Shown: positions 38,022 to 48,592 of the stretch, piece after piece
How positions within the stretch are numbered: the first letter of the stretch is position 1
How the letters are laid out: each line of letters begins with the position of its first letter
DNA from: Mucor racemosus
Taxonomy: Eukaryota; Mucoromycota; Mucoromycetes; Mucorales; Mucoraceae
DNA: 64,000 nucleotides
NCBI GenBank assembly: GCA_027405735.1
Contig: JAPEHQ010000003.1
Coordinates: 1,364,001 to 1,428,000 of the forward strand
Reading direction: 5' to 3'
Notes under the pieces: generated by a model
Seen by the model: the letters and a program-made list of their open reading frames with translations, nothing else
Told to the model about the DNA's origin: nothing
Databases searched by the model: none
Translations under genes and position numbers: made by a program

Positions 38022-38414
38022 ATGATCTTTTATATTGATTTGACATTGAGATGATCCCGAGATGTAATTTAAAGCACTATTGAATCATTAGATCTGTTGT
38101 TCGATAGTAATTTATGGATTGAAATGGATCAATCATAATTTAACCGTTCTTGCAGAGTTTGTGAGTTGCCTTGTTTTAATGCTGCGCTAAAGATGCTTGG
38201 ATGTTGATTTGGTAGTTACTGGATTGATTAACTGCTGGGATAAAATAATATGGTGTCATAATTGAGGTCCAAGCATTCTTGGTAATCACTATATTAAACT
38301 TAGTAAGCTAGGGGTTTCTTATATCCGATATCAAGACTTGGAACTTCAATGCATGTTGTAGTCAATACATTGTAAGATGCATTGATATTGTAGAAGGTGA
38401 TAACATATGGTACT
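38022..38414 (-). repeat. Dispersed repeat A, copy 2 (inverted)
   Basis: Reverse-complement partner of 11504..11896. Confidence 0.85.
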
Positions 38415-38804
38415 TGGTAGCATAGAACAGAATATATAACTCATATATTTACCAATAGTCACTCTTCCAAAAAAAAGCCGAAGAATCTCCGGAAGCGGCC
38501 ATCTAATGACATTTCCAAGCATGCAATCTCTAGAAAAAATTACCGGACAGCCCGGACTCTGTTGTTTAAATATTACAAGCAGTTATAAGATGCAGGTATC
38601 AAAATTTCATACAAAAATTAAGGTTCGGCTGCATTGCTATTAATTACTCAAAGGTTGATTTTAAGTAAAGCATAAATACAACCTACAAGCTACAACGTTA
38701 TTAGCTTAATAACGGATTGAACTTGAAAAGTATAAGATGATACAACCAGATTCAAAAAAAGTCCATAAAATTACAAATTTAAAGGATTTATATATTATAA
38801 AAGC
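38415..38804. other. Spacer before the 2.6-kb dispersed repeat
   Basis: About 390 bp including a GC-richer patch (38478-38570). No gene or repeat partner seen. Confidence 0.3.
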
Positions 38805-40019
38805 ACTACGGCCGACCTGTGCTGCACAAGCTGATTTTGTTGTGCCCAGGTGGGCTGCACACTATAGCATGATGAGTTGTTGCGCCCACCGAGTATGGTT
38901 AAAAAGATGACAGAATGCACAGGGGCACAACAAAAGAAAAAACTGCGCACAACAAGCACAACTCGAAGCCTGTATATTCAGAGTTTTAGATTCTGTCCGT
39001 GTGCATAACATTGATCCCATGTGTGCATAATAGTAGAGTTGCCCATAAGCATATCATTATCCCTATTTGTGCTTAATAAGAAACTCTGACCGTGAGCATA
39101 ATAATGAGCTGATTGAATCGGCACAAATTGGTTTGTACATGAGCATCGTGCCGTTCTCAAAATTCTATTGTATATCTTACTAGAATGGGTTTTAAATTAC
39201 ATTTGTTTCTATTAATATAAATTATAGACAATACAATTCAATGCGTTGTTAATGTAGAGCAATGCATGCAAGAGTCAATATATTTATGATTATCATTATT
39301 TGTAAATATGTTTATAGTTATTATAATGATGTTTACAGTAACAATGGTTTTTGCTCGAGCATAAACTTAAATAACACTTCTTACTGCTTAAATTTATATG
39401 ATGTAAGCCAAATCTAAGATTATAGATGTTACTTTATCACCCATAAAATTGAAACAGATTAACCTTCTTTAAACTTACTATTTTAGTTTAAGACTGTTCG
39501 TTGTAAAAAGATTTGTTTTCAATTATAGCTACGATCAAAACTATGGTTATTAGACAAGACATCAGATTATTATTTTTTTGTATTTCTATACCATTTGAGA
39601 TTTTATCACTTTTCTGGAACATTTCGTGAAATTGTAGCCAGTTCTAGGGTTCTAGCTTTTTATTGAGTAGATATAAATACCACTGTCTGCGATTTCATCT
39701 GTTAATCAAGAAATACGTCCAACGATACAGTAGCAAATAATGATATTTGATTTTAGAATGCGGTTAAAAAATAAAAATATCAGTCTCTAATATACACTGC
39801 TACCTATAGTAAAAATATTAGTCCCTTATGTTAGCATGTGTATTCAGATAAAAGAAAAGAATACCAGTTTGATAGTCTGATACACCTTATCAAACGGTGA
39901 ATATATCCTTAGAATAATGTGAAAACAAAAAGAGAGAAACAACACACGTAGAAAGGGGTTATTTTTAAGGCTTTACATTATTTAGCGCAATTAAAACCCT
40001 GCTACATTGTTCATTTCAG

Positions 40020-40189
40020 GCAATATAAAAGCAGCATTACAGGGCCTGAATCATAAGCTAAAAAAAAAAGAAGGAAGCAACCGTTACTATAGTAGAAACA
40101 TAAATTTTTCTACTCGAAAAACCGTCTCTCATGTCATACATTCATTAAAAAATTGTAAAAGCGAGCCTGTAGAGCGACGCCATAGTTGA
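40020..40189 (+). other. Conserved short reading frame in repeat, copy 1
   Basis: After a good acceptor (TTCATTTCAG) the frame encodes about 56 residues. Key elements are IKAALQ, NHKL, FSTRKTV, H.IH.LKNCKSEP and ERR before the stop. The same residues appear in 49788..49951 despite many base changes, and part of them on the minus strand near 54090..54200. The family is not recognised. It could be the last exon of an unknown element protein or of a captured host gene. Confidence 0.4.
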
Positions 40190-40940
40190 GCATAGCAAAA
40201 CAGCAAGGTTGAACGTCCAAGTCTCTTATACTATGGTATATCACTTTTAAATAAAAAAGCGTTTTTTAAACTTTTCTTATATTTAACCATGTACGGTCTG
40301 AAAATTCAGATTTTGTAGCGGACATTTTCGGTGGCTCATTTTATCCTTACCAATAGTCATGATTTTGATCAAAAAACAGAAAAATCAATTTTTGGCACCA
40401 AAATCAACGTTTAAATATATTACATTGTGAGAGAACATTGTAGCCATAACTAATACAGATTTTATAAAAGCTTAATATTAAATATTAAGTAATGAAACTT
40501 TGTACTTTTGCCCAAAAAACGGTTTTTTGATTAAAGGATTTTTATACAATATTTTGCAATAAAAATGTTTGCTATTTTTTATTGAGAAAAAAGAGCGCTA
40601 AATTCGGTATATGTGCATATTTTTTGTTTTTACAATTGGTAGTCTAATTAACTCTAAATTTGCAAAATCAGAAAAAAAAATTTAAAAAATGTCAAAATTG
40701 ATGATCTGGATAAGAATAATTTTTGAGATTAATATTCCGTTTATAAGCCGTGTAAGTCTTAAAAATAAGAGATTTTATATTACTTGAGAACTTTTTCAAG
40801 GATTTATGATTTATGATGCTGCATCCACTTAATGAAAGCTTAGTACTGTAAATATTTGTACATGTTAATATTGTTTGGTAGATTATTTGATGATAATATA
40901 CTCTTACTTTATGGTTATTGCGTTATTATTGAGAGGTATA

Positions 40941-41160
40941 TGTAGATAACGATTATTCCCAATACAAAAAATAAAATAAAGACTACAAGCGATTATATCA
41001 TGGAGAACGTAGGGTTTTTATTATTAAGTTAAAAAAGGAAGCCAGGAACCATCAGGTCCTGGATTCTAAAAGTATTTATACCATTTCAATTCCATTTGGA
41101 TGTCAGGTTCAATATGGGATTGAAATGAGATTTAACATAAATAATAGGCAAAAACCTACA
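40941..41160. mobile_element. 220-bp TGTAG...CTACA insertion, solo-LTR-like
   Basis: Present in copy 1 of the 2.6-kb repeat and absent from copy 2 (near 50695). It begins TGTAG and ends CTACA, as LTRs do (TG...CA). It shares ATGGAGAACGTAGG and a following CAGGTCCTGG-like block with 48380..48592. No clean target duplication could be fixed because the empty site has diverged. Confidence 0.5.
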
Positions 41161-41194
41161 ATTATAGATGGTTTACATTGATTTTTAGCCTTAC

Positions 41195-41444
41195 CTCTCC
41201 AATATCATAAACATAAACATGGCCATCACTGGAACCTATTACAGCCTTTTTACCCTCTTTGTCCCAAGCCAATTTATTCAGTGCTTTACTAGAGTCAACT
41301 TAAATAGTAGTTACAAATGGTTCCTCGGTATTTGCATTCAAATTCCATAAATTAAATTGACTGGTTCTATCTACAGTAGTATCAAATGTATCATCAGTCC
41401 GCCTCATGACAAATGTCAATTTAAAATCAGAAACATCCTATTGT
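41195..41444 (-). pseudogene. Captured dynein intermediate chain gene fragment, copy 1
   Basis: The minus-strand translation reads FNLWNLNANTEEPFVTT, a stop, then KALNKLAWDKEGKKAVIGSS and DGHVYVYDIGE, followed by a GTAAGG splice donor. This is the last WD40 blade region of cytoplasmic dynein intermediate chain (compare the family pattern LWNLN.DTE.P then KALNKL.WD...G.SDG..Y.YD.G). It has an in-frame stop and no remaining gene body. Upstream (41340-41444) the frame is recognisable but weak. It lies inside a repeat, so it is a captured exon and not the functional gene. Confidence 0.8.
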
Positions 41445-41651
41445 CATTGTTATAAGCTATGCAAAACTTGATTTTTAATAATACAGCAATTAAATAAAAA
41501 GTACGATGATACTAATAGGATATGGTGAGTAATCAAAATCCAAGTGAATTTGATGAAGTATGCTTTTAAACTCTTTTAAAATCCTGAGGCAAACACAACC
41601 CCTTAGTCATGTAATTTCTATCCATCAAAATGTTGCGATTTCCACTACACA

Positions 41652-41659
41652 ATGAATAC
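41652..41659. other. Left target-site duplication of hAT element (ATGAATAC)
   Basis: Identical to 48162..48169. It fits the hAT target consensus nTnnnnAn. The empty site in repeat copy 2 is ATGAATGT at 51169-51176. Confidence 0.9.
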
Positions 41660-41679
41660 TAGCGTTCGCAAAATGGCCG

Positions 41680-41920
41680 AGCCCAAGCGAGCACAAGCAG
41701 TTTCATCAAGCATTTGCCGAGTTTAAAATATTTGAAAGTTACTCAAGCAAGCCCGAGCCCAAGCAATGGCTCATCGAGCAGATGCATATCGAGCATTTTC
41801 AATTTTGAAACCAAGCAACCAAGCACAAGTCAAGCATTGTCCAATTTTGCAAAAAGTCAAGCAAGTCGAGCACGAGCATATGAGTAACCAAGCAAGTCCA
41901 AGCAGAGCTCAAGCATTGCA
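41680..41920. repeat. Left subterminal motif cluster of hAT element
   Basis: Many copies of CAAGCGAGC/CAAGCAAGC/CGAGCAC variants. The 64-codon frame 41766..41960 is produced by these repeats and is not a gene. Confidence 0.75.
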
Positions 41921-41960
41921 TTATATTTTCAATTCCGTTTTGTATATAAATAAAAGATAA

Positions 41961-43840
41961 ACTTTGAAAATTAACAAATTTTCAAAAAAAAAAAAAAAAC
42001 CCATATGTATATGAACACAAGCTATAACACCACTATACAATTTTCTGATACTAAACATGTTTTAACCGTATTCGTATTATTCTAAAATATTTTATCAAAG
42101 CTTTCGACAAAACAAAACCTACAGAAATAGTAACAGCAACGATTAAACATTCAATATAAGCAGCAGCATCAAATGATCATTGCTCGAATTAATTGATTTC
42201 ATTTACGTCAATTGAAGCATTGGATTTATTTTAGGTTGTTATTGACAACACATTGTTTCCTATTTGGAGTTAAAATTACTATGTAATAAAGCCTGGAAAT
42301 CAGCAACAGCCAACAGGTCTATAGACGTTTAGCAACTGATTTGAATATTTAAATAATAGCGAGACACGTTCACACTATCACAACATTTCCAATATTAAAA
42401 AAAATCATACATTTCAAGAAAGGCAACATCTAAAGTTTCCTTTCATATACTGATAAAGAATTTTAATTCACCTCAAGCAAAGTTTTATTACAACAATTCA
42501 AATATGCTAGTATACCTCAATCAAATATTACAGTTTCAGTGTAAATACCTGGTTTATTACAATTCAACAAATTACCCATTGGGAAGAATATCAGACATAA
42601 AGTAATTAGAGACTCATTGCATAAAAAACCAGATGTAATTAATACTTTAAGAATAGACGGATATATTATATTATACAATGCAATGTATATACTGTATAAG
42701 AAAGGTTAAAATATCACTATAAAGTTATGTTAAAGTAGTTCAAGCCTTTTATTGCAACATCACAAGTAGGTAACTCTTGAAGTAATGCCCTCACAAAGAT
42801 TGCTTACATTATTATACCATACAATCGATTGTTAATATCTTTCTCATTATAGCCATCATTATCTTCATTGTAATCAAGGATTATATTATGAGCGACCTGC
42901 CTCCTCGTTATTTTTGAAAAATATTGCAACTCAAAATGTTTCAGCAAACTAGAGCACTATTTTCAATATGCTTTAAAATAGCTCAAGAGAAATGCAACTA
43001 CTTTAATAATAAGGTAATTCGTATTCTTGAAGAACACTACTCAAGGCTGAAAGCTAAAGAAATGATCTAAATTAACACATTTGACAACCTATAGTCTTTT
43101 AGATTCAAATCCCGCTTGTTAACACTAGCTTTCTCTTTGTAAAATGAGGTATCATACCACTGTAATAAAGGTAATTAGAAATGCTTGTAGGGCACTACAC
43201 AAACACCTTGCTAATATAAATTATAGAAAATACTTCGCAATGAGCATTTAATTGCAATATTTCATACAATTACATTTGGAATTAGTACAGCATTTTGAAC
43301 GGATTTTGAATTTCTCACGTAATTTGGCATTAATTTGTGTGCTATATCAAACGCTAGATATTATCATGCTTTGCTAAAATATGAAATGAGGTCAATGATC
43401 CTTTTATAGTCTGCTCACCAGAAGACGAAGAAGAAGAAAAAGAGAGCCTTTTTATTTAAATACCCATTTACTAAAGACTTTAGTAAGTAATTGTTCAATT
43501 GATGTAAATCATAACATTGAAGTTCCTCAAACAACTAGTGGGTCACACTAAATCATTATTTTTTTATAGAGCAACGTTTGGATGCGATATAGAAAAAAAT
43601 ACTACACGATGTAGAAAACTCAATAGTGTGTACACCCATTTTTTTTATTTGGTATATGCCAACAAAAAAACGTTATTTATTATGTAATGTATTGTGCAAA
43701 ATCATGTAGCTTGAATGAATTCCAAGCTTGACCGTATATAGTAAGTGGACAAGCTACTTCATTTATAAGTAGGCCAAAAAATAGCATTAACATCAAGCCT
43801 TGTTAGATCAACATCAACTACATTTTAAAATATGTAAATT
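41961..43840. other. Untranslated interior of hAT element, 5' side
   Basis: 1.9 kb of AT-rich sequence between the subterminal motifs and the transposase promoter. No open frame above noise and no recognised repeat. Confidence 0.4.
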
Positions 43841-43850
43841 GATATAAATA
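43841..43850 (+). promoter_or_regulatory. TATA box of hAT transposase gene
   Basis: GATATAAATA lies 73 bp before the transposase ATG, in an otherwise suitable upstream context. It is inferred from motif and position only. Confidence 0.5.
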
Positions 43851-43922
43851 CCCAGCGTCAAAAAGGCCTTAATCATCTCCACATTATTATATTTTTCAAC
43901 CATATTATTAATATTACTGAAA

Positions 43923-46900
43923 ATGAACTATGAAAACTCCCAAAATCAAGAATCCCAAGATCAAAACCAAGGCTTTCGAACCATGATGTCTGGTCTCCAA
44001 TTCTCTTCTGATGATCAATCCTTCCAAGCAACATCAGTATTAGATGATATACTCTATGCTCCTGGCCAGTCCAACCATAATCCTTTTGATTTTGCAGGAG
44101 AATCCACCTTTACTGAGAATGTTGATTTTTCAATTGGTAATGCTGGTACTTTAGTACCACCACCTCTTGATCCTCTTCTTCCTTCATCATCAGATCAATC
44201 CCATTCATCCGCTGTAGCTTCCTCATCTAATCAAGTAAATGTTGCAGCCTCATTATTGAATCAATCTCAAGCTTCTTTATCAAATCAACAAGGTGGTGAA
44301 GTAAGTTTCCCAATCCCAGGAGAATATCTTGATAATACCTTTTTTGGTGGTGATAATTCTCGTAGAGGTCAATCAATTTCTTGGATCCTTAGGTATGGCT
44401 ATGCCAAAGTGATTGGTGACTTATATCATTGTAACGTGGATAGAGTTAACTGTAAGGAATCATATTCAAGATCTGCTACTACGTCAATTCTTCGACATGC
44501 AAAAAGAAAGCATAATATGGATGGCTCAATAGGTTAGTTGTTAACATTTGATGTTTTATAATTTACTAAGGCTAATATATACCTTTATATCTATCCATAG
44601 CTCTTAATCTTTGGGAACAAAATAGAAAACCGAGAGCAACAGCTGTAGGCTCTCTTGATCGTCATTTGGTTGTTGGATCATCAGATAATACAACACCTGA
44701 ATCTTATTCTGTAACAAAAGAAATGTTCAATGATGCTCTGATAAAATTAATCTTGAAGAATTCTCTTCCCCATACATTTGTCAATAACTATGAATTTCGT
44801 CATTTATTAAACTTAGTTAGAAGAGCTGCATCACCAAACATTGTACAAGTTTACTCGGCTAATACCCTTGCCTCTAAAATCCGATCAAAAGCCATTGATT
44901 ACAAAACAAGGATCATTTCTGTTTTGAAAAGACAAACAAAAGTAAATTTAACTATGGATGTCTGGACAAGCTCATCTGGAACAAATGGCTCATCTGATTA
45001 TTTGGGGGTTGTTTGTCACTTCATTGATAAAGATTTTAGACCAAAGCAAGTTCTTTTGGGGTTTGAGGTATTAATGAATACACATACTGGTAAGTTGTCA
45101 TTTTAAATCTTGATAGATTGTGATTAACTGATACAATTTTTTCTTCTTTACCATATTAACAATAAAGGTAAAAACATTGCTGAAGTTGTGCATAAATTAC
45201 TTATTGATTATGAAATACAATCAAAATTATTCACAATCACTTCGGATTCCGCATCAAATATGAAGGCAATGGCAGAAGAACTGGCTCTTCTGATACCAAA
45301 TTTTGATCCTAATCAACATTGGATAAGGTGCTTTGCACACACCTTGAATTTAGCAGTTACAGCAATGTTAAATGCCGGTTTTACTAATCAAGCACCGACC
45401 AATGAAGAGTCTGTATATTTGCTTAGAGCTCGTGAAGACCATGAAGATAACGAAGATGTTGAATCTGCCATTGGTCATGTAACTAGAGATAGTAATCCAT
45501 TAAACAGATTAAGAGCAGGAATTGTTAGAATCAGGTAATATTTACATGTATTTTGTGCTTTGAATATTGAAATTAAATACAAACCTTTTAGGGCCTCATC
45601 AACAATCACTCGCCAATACATTTTAGAATGTAAATATGTCGACATCCCTGCGTTGCGAATGATACTCGATAATAAAACACGTTGGAACTCTAGCTTTTAC
45701 ATGATCAAAAGGGGCCTTCAACAAGTCGAAGCATTTAATGCTACATGTATGCACCGTAGCTTCACTGAAAAACTTGGGAAATATTATTTAGACGATCAAG
45801 ATGTAGCATACTTGAAGGAAATTGTGAAAGTTTTAGAACCATTTGAAATTGTATCACGTTGGATGTCTGGCCAAAAGTAAGTTTTTTTTTTATATTTTGA
45901 ATTAGTTAAGTGAATAGACATTGACTTTACAATTTTTATGTTAGATATCCCACAATCAACGAGGTTATTTTTAAATATAACATACTATTTACATTGCTAG
46001 AGCGCAAGATAAGGAAGTCATTTAAACATTGTTCTCTCCACCCCACTCCTGGCATCGATCCATGTCGTGTACCTTCTGCTTCTGGTCGTACTCGTAGTGG
46101 TGCTCAAGATTTAATGCAAATCAGTTTTGATGAGTTCAAATCAATGTATGGAGAATCTATCAAAAGAATGAACACCACAAGTATTCATGACAACATGGTG
46201 AAAGGATGCTTTTTTGCGTACTTGAAATTGACAAGCTACTACTCAAAAACAGGCACAAGTGACATTTATCCAGTTGCTACAGCACTGGACCCATCATACA
46301 GGTTCAGTTATTGGAAGTCCGAAAATTGGGGCGAACCTTACGAAACACAGGCGGAAGAAGCAGTGAAAAATGCTTGGAAAAAGTACAATCCAAATGCCAC
46401 CAATGAAGCATCTAATCAGTACAATATTTTAGTTCCTGATGAATTTGATGAGCAGGATGATAGCGAAGAAGAATTTGATTACGAACAGCAAGTGCGCTAT
46501 GTAAGACGAAAGATAGTACATGAACAATCTCAGAATTACACTGAAAATTTTGTGGATCAGCTAGATATGTATATCAAAGCAGCACCACTTCAACTGCAAC
46601 AACATCAGGTATTTCAGCAATCGCAATCAGTAGAACATGCTTCTGAGGATGACATCCTTTGGTGGGAAAAGGGCCTGGAAGAGTCGCATGGACTTAATCC
46701 AATTTCAAGGGAGTTGATGTTCTGGAAAACTGCAAGCGTTACTGGATCTTCCAATCTTGCAAATATGGCATCAGATTATTTGAGTGTAGTAGCGTCCTCG
46801 ACAAGTTGTGAAAGAGTATTCAGCAGATCGAAAAGATTTATAACCAATGAGAGGAATCGCTTGACAAGTGAAAATATAAAAAACATGATGCTTTTGTCAT

Positions 46901-46938
46901 ACTGGGTTGATGAGATTGACAACCTCGAGTCAATTTAG
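43923..46938 (+). CDS. hAT-family transposase
   Basis: Five exons: 43923..44532, 44601..45089, 45168..45534, 45592..45876 and 45945..46938; all GT-AG, 914 aa. A BED-type zinc finger is indicated around residues 150-200 (YHCNVDRVNCKESYSR...HAKRKH). The RNase-H-like core shows MDVWTSSSG (first Asp), ITSDSASNMKAMAEEL (second Asp), the CFAHTLNLAV motif and RWNSSFYMI. The C-terminal hAT dimerisation domain is intact (ASDYLSVVASSTSCERVFS, then LTSENIKNMMLLSYW). No stop or frameshift was seen, so the enzyme may be functional. It catalyses cut-and-paste transposition at the flanking TIRs. Confidence 0.93.
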
Positions 46939-47046
46939 TTGTGTCGTTTTTTGGTGTATATATTTCTCTTTCTTAATCATTGTATTATTTTTTCTTTCTC
47001 TGGTAATCTCACTTTTGTATATTGGTTGTTTCTTCTATTGGTATCT

Positions 47047-47047
<1 letters not shown>

Positions 47048-47125
<78 letters not shown>

Positions 47126-47127
47126 CT
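47048..47127. repeat. CT/CTCTTT microsatellite in hAT 3' region
   Basis: About 80 bp of near-pure CT repeats. Long Leu/Ser frames over 46907-47580 on the plus strand, and Arg/Glu frames on the minus strand, result from it and are not genes. Confidence 0.9.
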
Positions 47128-47173
47128 TTTATCTTTCTCTCCCTTTCTATCCTGCTTCCCCAAATATCTTGGT

Positions 47174-47545
47174 ATTTCTTTGCTTGGTACTTTTCTGGAT
47201 TCATGCTATTTTACTGTTTCTTCGCTTGGTGCTTTTCTAGATTCATGTCGCCTTGTTTTTTCTTTGCTGGATACTTTTCTGGTTTCATGTCGCCTTGTTT
47301 TTTTTTGCTGGACACTTTTCTAGATTCATGTAGCCTTATTGTTTCTTTGCTTGGTGCTTTTCTGGATTCATGTTGTTTTACTGTTTCTTTGTTTGGTGTT
47401 TTTCTAGATTCATGTCGCCTTGTTTTTTTTTTTTTGCTGGATGCTTTTCTAGATTCATGTCGCCTTATTGCTTCTTTGCTTGATATTTTCTGGTTTCATG
47501 TAGTCTTATTGTTTCTTTGTTTGGTACTTTTCTGGATATACTTTG
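47174..47545. repeat. 42-bp minisatellite in hAT 3' region
   Basis: Nine imperfect tandem units of about 40-44 bp, each with TTTCTTTGCTTGG(T/A), then CTTTTCT(A/G)GATTCATGT and (C/A)GCCTT(G/A)TT. Units differ by a few bases each. Confidence 0.85.
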
Positions 47546-47919
47546 ATGTGCGATTTACTTTTTTCTTTGTTTGTGCATAATATTTTACAAATATGCATTA
47601 CTCTTACTTTATATTTTTTACTCTTTCAACCTTTTTGTACTTTTATTGAATGCATATTCGAATATTTTTACTTTGCTATCATTAATACTTTTGGTGGTTT
47701 GAAACCATTCATTCTTATTTTTTTATTTTAATTTATATATAGCTCAATTTCCTCTTATTTTTAATACCAACATGTTATATCATGTTTCACTCCTCAATGA
47801 CAATAAATTTTATCTATACATCATAACAAAATATGTCAACAGATTTGAAATTATAAATATTACTATAAATAGCTGGGATAAACTGTATTTACTTGTGTAA
47901 CATGCTTGAATTAACTTTT

Positions 47920-48161
47920 TAATCAAGCAAGCGAGCGAGTCAAGTTTTTAGGTAAGCGAGCCTCCATTGAATTAGAGCATATCGAGCAGGTATGCAAGCG
48001 AGCTTCCTATGTTTTTACCGAGCACCAAGCAGAAATTTTTTAAAAAAAGTTAATCAAGCGAGCCCAAGCAAGTAATTTCCTGAAAAAATTATAATTCAAG
48101 CGAGCCCAAGCATAGGGCTCGCTCGCTCGCTTATGCTCGCACTGCTCGATTGCGATCACTA
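47920..48161. repeat. Right subterminal motif cluster and TIR of hAT element
   Basis: Dense AAGCGAGC/GAGCCCAAGC motifs, then GCTCGCTCGC, ending in TTGCGATCACTA, the inverted partner of the left terminus. Confidence 0.8.
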
Positions 48162-48169
48162 ATGAATAC
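48162..48169. other. Right target-site duplication of hAT element (ATGAATAC)
   Basis: Identical to 41652..41659. The 2.6-kb repeat resumes immediately after it (CTTTTATCAATCTTGA), matching 51177-51200. Confidence 0.9.
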
Positions 48170-48202
48170 ACCTTTTATCAATCTTGAGCTCGATGCACAT
48201 TG

Positions 48203-48592
48203 TTGGATATCAGTTTTTTACCAGTTGCATTTTTTCTGATTCATTAATATTTACTCATATTAAACGATGATTTGTAGTACTGCCAAAACAAAGGAATGAA
48301 TGCTTTAAGAGTTTTCTGCATATTAAATTATGCAATTTAATAGCAATGAGTGAACACTACTGAGAGTTTATGAATACATACAATCTTATTTATAGAAAGA
48401 ATAATAATAACGACTAGTAACATTTATTATGGAGAACGTAGGATTTATTACTAGAAAAACTAATGGTAAAAGAAAGAACCAAGAGCTTCTAGGTCTTGGT
48501 TTAAAAGACTATTTATAAGAATTACATTTCAATATGAGTTAGAAATGGAATTGGCTTCAAAATTGGCTGTTTAATATCCTCGAAAACCGACA
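48203..48592. repeat. Segment related to the 220-bp LTR-like insertion
   Basis: Lies between the end of repeat copy 1 and the start of copy 2. The second half (48380-48592) resembles 40941..41160 in order of blocks: ATGGAGAACGTAGGATTTATTA, CTAGGTCTTGG, a TTTATAA box, and an ACCGACA end. It is more diverged and less clearly bounded. Confidence 0.45.

Larger units (their letters stand above)
38805..41659 (+). repeat. 2.6-kb dispersed repeat, copy 1 (left part)
   Basis: Direct repeat of 48593..51209, starting at ACTACGGCCGA(C/T)CTGTGCTGCAC. The copy continues on the far side of the hAT element at 48170..48202. It contains one extra 220-bp segment (40941..41160), a conserved short frame (40020..40189) and a dynein intermediate chain gene fragment (41195..41444). 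The first 400 bp carry short internal repeats of TTATGC(A/T)CACGG type on the minus strand. No transposase gene is visible, so the unit is probably non-autonomous or the remains of a larger element. Confidence 0.85.
41660..48161 (+). mobile_element. Complete hAT-family DNA transposon, 6.5 kb
   Basis: 6502 bp bounded by 8-bp ATGAATAC duplications. Terminal inverted repeats are TAGCGTTCGCAA at the left and, read inward, TAGTGATCGCAA at the right (10 of 12 match; the hAT TAGNG start is kept). Subterminal regions (41680-41920 and 47920-48150) are packed with AAGCGAGC/AAGCAAGC-type motifs in both orientations, likely transposase-binding sites. Inside are one intact transposase gene, a 2.2-kb leader without genes, and a 3' segment with a CT tract and a 42-bp minisatellite. 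It sits within copy 1 of the 2.6-kb repeat. Large for a one-gene hAT element. Confidence 0.92.

Noticed and set aside
38978..39160. 60-codon minus-strand frame with repeated YAHGQ
   Set aside because: It comes from short internal repeats (TTATGC(A/T)CACGG) and is not kept open in the second copy of the repeat.
41766..41960. 64-codon frame near the left end of the hAT element
   Set aside because: It is made of the CAAGC/CGAGC subterminal motifs and has no start context or homology.
46907..47580. Long plus-strand frames of 138 and 213 codons after the transposase stop, and an Arg/Glu minus-strand frame
   Set aside because: They lie on a CT microsatellite and minisatellite, and their Leu/Ser/Phe content follows from the repeat. 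All three frames are open for the same reason.
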